Source of the DNA: a virus
Virus record (IMG/VR): IMGVR_UViG_3300020419_000101
Location: 1-20,487 of that record
DNA: 20,487 bases
Strand: one strand, 5' to 3'
A model generated the notes under the pieces. The model was not told where the DNA came from, made no database searches, and saw only the letters and a list, made by a program, of their open reading frames with translations. Shown here in pieces: positions 16,990-20,487 of this stretch. Position 1 is the stretch's first letter. The number at the start of each line of letters is the position of its first letter. A program made the position numbers and the translations under genes.

Positions 16990-17020
16990 TTGACAAACCC
17001 ATAAGTTTATGTTATAAATA
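16990..17020 (+). promoter_or_regulatory. sigma-70-type promoter overlapping a late element
   Basis: TTGACA (16990-16995), a 17-bp spacer and TATAAA (17013-17018) make a near-consensus sigma-70 promoter. The same bases 17013-17020 read TATAAATA, the T4 late element. Either could start transcription near 17025, giving a leader of about 124 nt before the ATG at 17149. Confidence 0.75.
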
Positions 17021-17053
17021 AGTATACAAAGGAAACAGGCCCGAAACTATCGT

Positions 17054-17128
17054 ACCCTGTGCTGATGTAATAAAGTACCCCATGTCGGGGGTTTACTATC
17101 ATCCGCAGGGTTTTTTAGTACCCTTGCG
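17054..17128 (+). promoter_or_regulatory. structured leader with terminator-like and competing hairpins
   Basis: ACCCTGTG (17054-17061) pairs with CGCAGGGT (17104-17111), enclosing an inner GATG/CATC and CCCC/GGGG stem. TTTTTT follows (17111-17116), as in an intrinsic terminator. The right arm can also pair with ACCCTTGCG (17120-17128), forming an exclusive hairpin with the U-run in its loop. The layout fits attenuation, or a small RNA of about 90 nt ending at the U-run. The promoter lies upstream of it and the secreted-protein gene downstream. Confidence 0.55.
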
Positions 17129-17148
17129 AGACACTCAAGAAAACAAAC

Positions 17149-17523
17149 ATGTCTATTAAATCAACAATTGCTGCTCTAGCAGCATCTCCATTCCTCTTCG
17201 CTGGTGCAGCTTTTGCTGGTCCATACGTGAATGTAGAAGCAAACGGTTCATATCCTGATGGTGAGTACACAAGTGGAAACCTAGAATTCCAAGTAGGTTA
17301 CGAAGGCGTAACACCTTCTGGACTTGGATGGTACGTATCTGGTGGTCCTACAGTTTCTCACACTGAATCTACAGACGACTTCGGTGATGTTGAACTTGCT
17401 GGATACCTTGGTGCATCTAAGGCACTTAACGAAGATCTTTCTCTTTATGGAGAGATCTATGGTCAGACTGCTGATGACGATCTTGACTTCTCAGGTAAGA
17501 TTGGAACTAAGTTCACTTTCTAA
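17149..17523 (+). CDS. secreted beta-rich protein, probably outer-membrane
   Basis: The 124-residue product has a clear Sec signal peptide: MSIKSTIAALAASPFLFAGA then AFA, with a predicted cut after A23 (AFA|G). The mature 101 residues are made of alternating polar/hydrophobic strands joined by Gly/Asp turns (VNVEANGSYPDG, GNLEFQVGYEGV, GLGWYVSGGPTVS, VELAGYLGASKAL, DLSLYGEIYGQT, FSGKIGTKFTF). It ends in a terminal Phe, typical of outer-membrane beta-barrels. It is too short for a classical 8-strand barrel, so a small barrel, an oligomer or a periplasmic beta protein are all possible. A phage-made envelope protein could alter receptor access or the envelope before lysis; that is speculation. 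It has its own promoter, structured leader and strong terminator. Confidence 0.75.
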   Translation: MSIKSTIAALAASPFLFAGAAFAGPYVNVEANGSYPDGEYTSGNLEFQVGYEGVTPSGLGWYVSGGPTVSHTESTDDFGDVELAGYLGASKALNEDLSLYGEIYGQTADDDLDFSGKIGTKFTF

Positions 17524-17552
17524 TTGACGAGTCGATTAAATCGTGTTATACT
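17524..17552 (+). promoter_or_regulatory. sigma-70-type promoter abutting a terminator
   Basis: TTGACG (17524-17529), a 17-bp spacer and TATACT (17547-17552) form a good promoter directly after the stop codon of the secreted protein. The start would fall near 17559, inside the following terminator stem, so RNA begun here would lack the left arm and escape termination, reading into the CpeT-like gene at 17579. Confidence 0.6.
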
Positions 17553-17578
17553 GGAGGGGGCAACCCCTCCTTTTTTTT
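17553..17578 (+). terminator. strong rho-independent terminator with GCAA loop
   Basis: GGAGGGG (17553-17559) pairs with CCCCTCC (17564-17570) around a GCAA tetraloop, followed by eight T (17571-17578). It ends the secreted-protein transcript. The next start codon follows immediately at 17579. Confidence 0.95.
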
Positions 17579-18031
17579 ATGTTAGATGATTTTTGCGATA
17601 AACTAGAAGGATTCTATGATAATTGGAATCAAGCATGTAGAAACCCTGCTGTGTGGTCTCATGTCAAATTGCGATGGAAACGTATTGGTGATCATGAATT
17701 TGAATCTAAGCAGTGGTATGAATATCTCGGTGAGGAAAAACACTACAGACTTAAGTGGCATAAAGTATTTGAACAACAGGGTATCATTCTAGTAGAGAAC
17801 TGGAGAACTGATTGGAAAGATCACAATGAATGTTGTGATATGCTGTTTAATCCTATTGAGGATTACTATGCTGGAAAGGTTAAAACAAACAAATGTATTG
17901 TTAATGGTGGTGAGGTAAGATCTATAGTAAAGTTTAACGGTTCCTATTATAAGAGTCGGGATCAGGGATGGAAAGATGAGAAGGTAGTTTGGGGAAGCGA
18001 TGTAATCTATAAATTTGATAAAGTGGAATAA
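17579..18031 (+). CDS. CpeT/CpcT-family protein (first copy)
   Basis: CpeT/CpcT proteins attach or help attach bilin chromophores to phycobiliproteins, the antenna pigments of the cyanobacterial host; cyanophages are known to carry them. The start is ATG 17579, directly after the terminator T-run; the longer frame to 17543 would run through the hairpin. The 150 residues match the short phage form. Family landmarks: LEGFYDNWNQACRNPAVWSH (the counterpart of G-x-F-x-N-x-x-Q-A-x-x-NP), SKQWYEYLGEE followed by YRLKWHKV, IILVENWR, CCDMLF, and VKFNGSYYKSRDQG, ending in the typical VWGSDVIYKFDK. Activity is not provable from the sequence. A second, more diverged family member lies 300 bp downstream. 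Confidence 0.75.
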   Translation: MLDDFCDKLEGFYDNWNQACRNPAVWSHVKLRWKRIGDHEFESKQWYEYLGEEKHYRLKWHKVFEQQGIILVENWRTDWKDHNECCDMLFNPIEDYYAGKVKTNKCIVNGGEVRSIVKFNGSYYKSRDQGWKDEKVVWGSDVIYKFDKVE

Positions 18032-18034
18032 ATA
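18027..18034 (+). promoter_or_regulatory. late-type promoter element AATAAATA
   Basis: AATAAATA differs by one base from the T4 late element and lies exactly 22 bp before the next ATG (18056), the same distance as the perfect element before gp26. It overlaps the stop codon of the CpeT-like gene. Confidence 0.45.
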
Positions 18035-18055
18035 GTAACGTGACGCTATTTCATC

Positions 18056-18346
18056 ATGACATTTAAAGGATATAAATTGTCATCCAAATTTGTCTACTGT
18101 TATTTCGATGATAATCACTCATCTATAGTTAAGATGTGGTTTATCAATGGAATGCCATTTACATTCGATTCTTTATCAAAAGAAGAATTAGAGAATCCAT
18201 GGAATCAGGGTGAAGCAGCACTCAACCCAGAATTTACAATAGAACAAGTTGAAAAGATCTCTAGTTATTTGATGGAGGAGGAAATGCATCCTCTCTTATT
18301 TGAAGTACCTTTAGTTGGAACATTACCTGATGATACCTTTTCGTGA
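18056..18346 (+). CDS. small hypothetical protein between two CpeT-like genes
   Basis: This 96-residue protein is not recognised. It begins at ATG 18056 with a beta-rich first half (YKLSSKFVYCYFDDN, IVKMWFINGMPFTFDSL) and a helical acidic second half (SKEELENPW, EFTIEQVEKISSYLMEEEMH). There are no cysteine motifs, signal peptide or membrane segments. It is followed with a 17-bp overlap by the second CpeT-like gene, so the two are co-translated. Position between two members of one chromophore-lyase family hints at a shared pathway, but there is no direct evidence of function. Confidence 0.7.
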   Translation: MTFKGYKLSSKFVYCYFDDNHSSIVKMWFINGMPFTFDSLSKEELENPWNQGEAALNPEFTIEQVEKISSYLMEEEMHPLLFEVPLVGTLPDDTFS

Positions 18347-18746
18347 ATGCCTCATAGGAAAATTTGATAATCAGCAACAATCGTTGCAATATCCGAGCAG
18401 GTTTGCTAGAATTCTTATATGTCACGAGGATCTTGGAAATGGTTGGATCAAAGGATTTCAAGCATATCACCACAACCCCAAACCCTACAGGGAATTTCGA
18501 ATGTGGGTCACTTCAATCGGGGAAAAATTTCTTGTGCAAAATTTTGATTCGGAGGGTTTGACATATAAGGAAGGATATGATACAATATTCGAGTGGAGAG
18601 ATGACCATTGGCACGGTCAATCCCACGATACCGACTACTTCACTGTTGATGCTATTTTAGGCAAAGACAAGTATTATGTACTAGATAAAGGTGATACATG
18701 GGGATCTCAATGGGGACACTTTAAATTTCATAAATTGCCAGCATAG
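18330..18746 (+). CDS. CpeT/CpcT-family protein (second copy), stop codon inside tRNA-Thr
   Basis: The 138-residue product begins at ATG 18330 (MIPFREC...); an upstream TTG at 18315 is the only longer option. It has the clearest CpeT hallmark of the window, CLIGKFDNQQQSLQYPSRFA followed by RI, the counterpart of the family's G-x-F-x-NQQQA-x-x-xP-x-x-FAHI. Then come GFQAYHHNPKPYREFRMWV (QAY...PYR), FLVQNFD and a closing GDTWGSQWGHFKF. Function should be binding or attaching a bilin to a phycobiliprotein, or a derived role. It overlaps the upstream gene by 17 bp. Its TAG stop is formed by bases 8-10 of the tRNA-Thr gene, so the mRNA and tRNA cannot both be kept whole from one transcript. Confidence 0.75.
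   Translation: MIPFRECLIGKFDNQQQSLQYPSRFARILICHEDLGNGWIKGFQAYHHNPKPYREFRMWVTSIGEKFLVQNFDSEGLTYKEGYDTIFEWRDDHWHGQSHDTDYFTVDAILGKDKYYVLDKGDTWGSQWGHFKFHKLPA
18558..18586 (+). promoter_or_regulatory. sigma-70-type promoter for tRNA-Thr and tmRNA, inside a gene
   Basis: TTGACA (18558-18563), a 17-bp spacer and TACAAT (18581-18586) form a near-consensus promoter inside the second CpeT-like gene. A start near 18593 would produce an RNA that leads into tRNA-Thr (18737) and the permuted tmRNA. Confidence 0.6.
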
Positions 18747-18808
18747 CTCAGTGGTAGAGCAGTGCTTTTGTAAAGCGAAGGTCGTTGGTTCAAATCCGAC
18801 TGTTGGCT
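18737..18808 (+). tRNA. tRNA-Thr (UGU)
   Basis: A 72-nt cloverleaf: acceptor GCCAGCA with TGTTGGC, D-arm GCTC/GAGC, anticodon loop TTTGTAA (anticodon TGT, codon ACA), T-arm GTTGG TTCAAAT CCGAC, discriminator T. The anticodon stem has a G-A mismatch at its outer pair. CCA is not encoded. The first ten bases are the end of the upstream coding sequence. The tmRNA acceptor segment starts right after it. Confidence 0.95.
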
Positions 18809-19078
18809 TCCTCATTTGAGGATAGGTGACGACACCTACATTCTGGACAGGGGTTCGATTCCCCTCATCTCCATCATGGGGATGCACTGGATTCGACAGG
18901 GTACAAGGATCGGGACTGAAACCTGCTTGGATAAGCAAACAACATCTGCAAAAACAGATACACCTGCTGCGAATAACATCGTAGCATTCTCTCGCACTCG
19001 TGAACTAGCGACTGTCTAGAGAGATCGGGGTCAGGTTAGCCTTGTTACCCAAATAACCTACTGGGGGTGAGATACCCC
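18809..19078 (+). ncRNA. ssrA: circularly permuted (two-piece) tmRNA gene
   Basis: tmRNA rescues stalled ribosomes and tags the unfinished protein. Here the 3' half comes first: acceptor segment 18809-18873 with TAGGTG/CACCTA hairpin, the conserved CTGGAC, T-arm AGGGG TTCGATT CCCCT (18849-18865) and acceptor strand CATCTCC plus A (18866-18873). Four bases (TCAT) later the 5' half begins, GGGGATG (18878-18884) and the conserved GGATTCGAC. The two strands form a perfect 7-bp acceptor stem with G3-U70, the alanine identity pair, and discriminator A73. The tag frame is 18969-19019. After it a TCTCTC/GAGAGA stem and an H-type pseudoknot, AGGTTA/TAACCT (19033-19059) with TTACCC/GGGTGA (19045-19070). 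A permuted order is the form used by marine picocyanobacteria. The outer ends are estimated. Confidence 0.93.
18969..19019 (+). other. tmRNA tag-peptide reading frame
   Basis: From the resume codon GCG the frame reads ANNIVAFSRTRELATV and stops at TAG (19017-19019). The beginning, ANNIV-x-FSR, is the picocyanobacterial tag type. Host tags, as I recall them, end in APVAA; this one ends in ELATV, so the usual C-terminal Ala-Ala is missing. Confidence 0.9.
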
Positions 19079-19087
19079 TTCTACACT

Positions 19088-19627
19088 ATGGAAATATTAG
19101 AAAATTTCTTATCATATCAAGATCATCAACAAATAGAGCAATTTCTGCTTGGTGGGTTACAATGGACATATCAACAACATAAGGTCACACATGGTCCAAA
19201 TGAAAACGATACGGATAACTATCAATTTATTCATCCATTCTATTTTCAAGAATCATTTGGTGGACCTTTTAGATATGAAATCTCTCAGGATTTTCAATCC
19301 ATCCTACCTCTCATAAACAGACTTGATTTTATTGCATTGCATAAAGTTAAAGCAAATCTAGAACCTCTAAAGAGTAATAGATTTTTTAGTGATTTTCACT
19401 ATGATTGGGCAGAAATTATACATGATGAACCAGTTCCTTCTAAAACAATGACAACCGCCATATATTATATTAATACATGTGATGGATATACAGAGTTTGA
19501 AGATGGTACAATAACTGAATGTATTGCTAACCGTTTAGTCAAATTTCCAGCAAACTTGAAACATAGAGGTGTCAGTCAAACTGATGCACGTGTTAAGTCT
19601 GTTATCAACTTAAACTTTTTCGAATGA
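19088..19627 (+). CDS. 2-oxoglutarate/Fe(II)-dependent oxygenase
   Basis: The 179-residue protein begins at ATG 19088, ten bases after the tmRNA pseudoknot; a GTG at 19067 lies inside that structure and is rejected. It has the 2OG-oxygenase facial triad H104-x-D106 (SDFHYDWAE) and H159 (LKHRGVSQ), with R168 (DARVKSVINLNFF) as the 2-oxoglutarate-binding arginine. The strand TTAIYYINTCDGYTEFEDG fits the double-stranded beta-helix between them, and the N-terminal half is helical. Substrate is unknown; prolyl-hydroxylase-like members are common in cyanophages and may modify proteins or small molecules. The next gene overlaps its stop (ATGA), so the two are coupled. Confidence 0.85.
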   Translation: MEILENFLSYQDHQQIEQFLLGGLQWTYQQHKVTHGPNENDTDNYQFIHPFYFQESFGGPFRYEISQDFQSILPLINRLDFIALHKVKANLEPLKSNRFFSDFHYDWAEIIHDEPVPSKTMTTAIYYINTCDGYTEFEDGTITECIANRLVKFPANLKHRGVSQTDARVKSVINLNFFE

Positions 19628-19809
19628 AAAAATCAGAACTCATCCATTATCGTCTTCAAGCAATGCTTAGAGAACATACATTCACTGATCTAGAATATCT
19701 TGGTCAACGTAAAAGTTATAAGTCAGGAGAGATGGAACATTGGTATAATATAGGTGGGAATGAAGTCCCAGTTGATGCTATATCTGAATTAGAATCAAGA
19801 GAACCATGA
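19624..19809 (+). CDS. small hypothetical protein coupled to the oxygenase
   Basis: The 61-residue product starts at an ATG overlapping the oxygenase stop (ATGA). It has a basic N-terminal helix (MKKSELIHYRLQAMLREH) and a more polar C-terminal half with YKSGEMEHWYNIGGNEVPVD. No known motif is visible. The next small gene starts in the same ATGA manner, so it belongs to one operon. Confidence 0.65.
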   Translation: MKKSELIHYRLQAMLREHTFTDLEYLGQRKSYKSGEMEHWYNIGGNEVPVDAISELESREP

Positions 19810-19955
19810 AACTACGTGAATCTGAAACTGTGAAAAAAACATTTAAAAAGATCGACAAAAAAGGTCGTGAGGAAGAGTGGAGTTGGGAGGAGACTCCTGA
19901 AGTACGTAAAGCATTGGAGGTTTTACATGCCCATAAAGGACAAACAGAAGAATAG
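19806..19955 (+). CDS. small charged hypothetical protein (49 aa)
   Basis: The frame starts at ATG 19806, overlapping the previous stop as ATGA, and ends at TAG 19953-19955. It gives 49 residues, mostly Lys and Glu (MKLRESETVKKTFKKIDKKG at the start, then EEEWSWEETPEVRKALEVLH). It overlaps the nuclease gene by 29 bp in another frame. Evidence is only the coupled start, reasonable length and codon use like its neighbours. Function is unknown. Confidence 0.55.
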   Translation: MKLRESETVKKTFKKIDKKGREEEWSWEETPEVRKALEVLHAHKGQTEE

Positions 19956-20283
19956 AGAGTATCAACGAGAGTGGGCTCGAAAGAATGGTAAAACTAAAAG
20001 ATCCAATCAAAAAGGTCCAAAGAATAGACAGAAGTTAGTAGACGATGCTAAATCAGATCCTTGTGTTATTTGTAACATAGGGTATCCTTTGTGCTGCATG
20101 GATCTTCATCATGCAGACAATAGCGAAAAAACAGTAAGTATAACAGGTCTCGTTAGAACAGGACCATATTCCAAATTAAAAGAGGAGGTTGACAAGTGTG
20201 TTCCATTATGTGCTAATTGTCATAGATTAGTTCATGCAGGTTTAAAGGAACTACCAGATTTAGTTTTATTACCAGGAGTTTAG
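19927..20283 (+). CDS. HNH endonuclease (homing-type)
   Basis: The start is ATG 19927, six bases after a good GGAGG (19916-19920); the longer frame to 19867 has no such site. The 118-residue product has a basic N-terminus (residues 1-36, many Lys and Arg, suited to DNA binding), then the HNH core: C46-x2-C49 (CVIC), the H61-H62 pair (MDLHHAD), C95-x2-C98-H99 (LCANCHR) and H103 (LVHAG). The four cysteines form the zinc knuckle and H61/H62 and H99/H103 fit the catalytic and metal sites. Such genes in phages usually move as free-standing homing nucleases and often sit at tRNA clusters; this one lies 9 bp before tRNA-Ile. Confidence 0.88.
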   Translation: MPIKDKQKNREYQREWARKNGKTKRSNQKGPKNRQKLVDDAKSDPCVICNIGYPLCCMDLHHADNSEKTVSITGLVRTGPYSKLKEEVDKCVPLCANCHRLVHAGLKELPDLVLLPGV

Positions 20284-20292
20284 GTCAAGTTC

Positions 20293-20364
20293 GGGACTAT
20301 CGCATATTGGTTAATGCCCACTGCTTATAACGGTGTGAACCGAGTTCAATTCTCGGTAGTCCTA
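20293..20364 (+). tRNA. tRNA-Ile (UAU)
   Basis: A 72-nt cloverleaf: acceptor GGGACTA with TAGTCCT (one G-T end pair), D-arm GCAT/ATGC, anticodon stem CACTG/CGGTG with loop CTTATAA (anticodon TAT, codon ATA), T-arm CCGAG TTCAATT CTCGG, discriminator A. It reads the ATA codon directly; most bacteria use a lysidine-modified CAU tRNA for this. CCA is not encoded. Confidence 0.92.
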
Positions 20365-20368
20365 TATT

Positions 20369-20443
20369 GACTCAATAGCTCAGTTGGAGTAGAGCAACTG
20401 CCTTCTAAGCAGTCGGTCGTAGGTTCGAGTCCTACTTGAGTCG
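20369..20443 (+). tRNA. tRNA-Arg (UCU)
   Basis: A 75-nt cloverleaf: acceptor GACTCAA with TTGAGTC, D-arm GCTC/GAGC, anticodon stem ACTGC/GCAGT with loop CTTCTAA (anticodon TCT, codon AGA), T-arm GTAGG TTCGAGT CCTAC, discriminator G. All stems pair fully. It lies 4 bp after tRNA-Ile. Confidence 0.97.
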
Positions 20444-20446
20444 TTC

Positions 20447-20487
20447 GGGAGTGTAGTCCAACGGCAGAGACAGGAGACTTAAAATCT
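20447..20487 (+). tRNA. tRNA-Leu (UAA), cut by the window end
   Basis: The 5' part only: acceptor strand GGGAGTG, D-arm GTC/GAC around CAACGGCAGA, and anticodon stem GGAGA with loop CTTAAAA (anticodon TAA, codon TTA) followed by TCT. The short D-stem fits a class II (Leu) tRNA. The long variable arm, T-arm and acceptor strand lie past the window. Confidence 0.85.

Noticed and set aside
18816-19019. A 67-codon open frame across the tmRNA
   Set aside because: It reads through the acceptor segment and ends with the tag peptide. The RNA structure explains it; it is not a separate protein gene.
19067-19087. GTG start at 19067 for the oxygenase
   Set aside because: It lies in the tmRNA pseudoknot and adds seven residues that do not belong to the fold; ATG 19088 is preferred.
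20189-20217. TTGACA followed after 17 bp by GCTAAT, before tRNA-Ile
   Set aside because: The -35 is perfect but the -10 matches only 4 of 6 bases, and the TTGACA follows from the HNH coding sequence. Not strong enough to list.

Overview
The window looks like part of the genome of a T4-like myovirus infecting marine picocyanobacteria (Synechococcus or Prochlorococcus). The evidence is an AT-rich genome of tightly overlapping genes, a nearly complete set of T4-type baseplate and tail-hub genes, T4-type late promoters (TATAAATA), and typical cyanophage cargo: CpeT-like and CP12-like proteins, a 2OG-Fe(II) oxygenase, an HNH nuclease and a tRNA cluster. All assignments come from reading motifs by eye. 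No database search was run.

Layout. Positions 1-345 hold the end of one gene and a small hypothetical gene, closed by a terminator (372-400). From 3850 leftward on the minus strand lies a late operon: gp4 head-completion nuclease, an unassigned conserved protein, gp48 tail-tube cap, gp53 baseplate wedge and a small membrane protein. A divergent promoter region of about 30 bp separates it from a long plus-strand late run (3880-16972): gp54 tube initiator, gp26, an unlisted reading frame probably joined to gp26 by a -1 frameshift, two related tape-measure-like proteins, gp27 hub, a CP12-like protein, a gp5-like hub protein without a lysozyme domain, and a separate spike protein. One tape-measure-like protein carries a GH24 lysozyme and the other an ADP-ribosyltransferase-like patch.

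From about 16980 the style changes. Promoters resemble host sigma-70 promoters: three have a TTGAC(A/G) -35 box and exactly 17 bp of spacing. The genes here are a secreted beta-rich protein behind a structured leader, two CpeT-family proteins, and then an RNA cluster: tRNA-Thr(UGU), a circularly permuted tmRNA gene, tRNA-Ile(UAU), tRNA-Arg(UCU) and a tRNA-Leu(UAA) cut by the window end. A 2OG oxygenase, two small genes and an HNH nuclease lie among them.

The two most notable observations are: (1) a complete -1 frameshift signal at the end of gp26 (T TTT TTC, 7-nt spacer, 9-bp stem) leading into a 61-codon extension directly before the tape-measure gene, the arrangement of the tail-assembly chaperone G/G-T system of lambda-like phages; and (2) a phage-encoded permuted tmRNA with a cyanobacterial-type tag that ends in LATV rather than the usual AA. 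No stretch of more than 300 bases lacks a gene.
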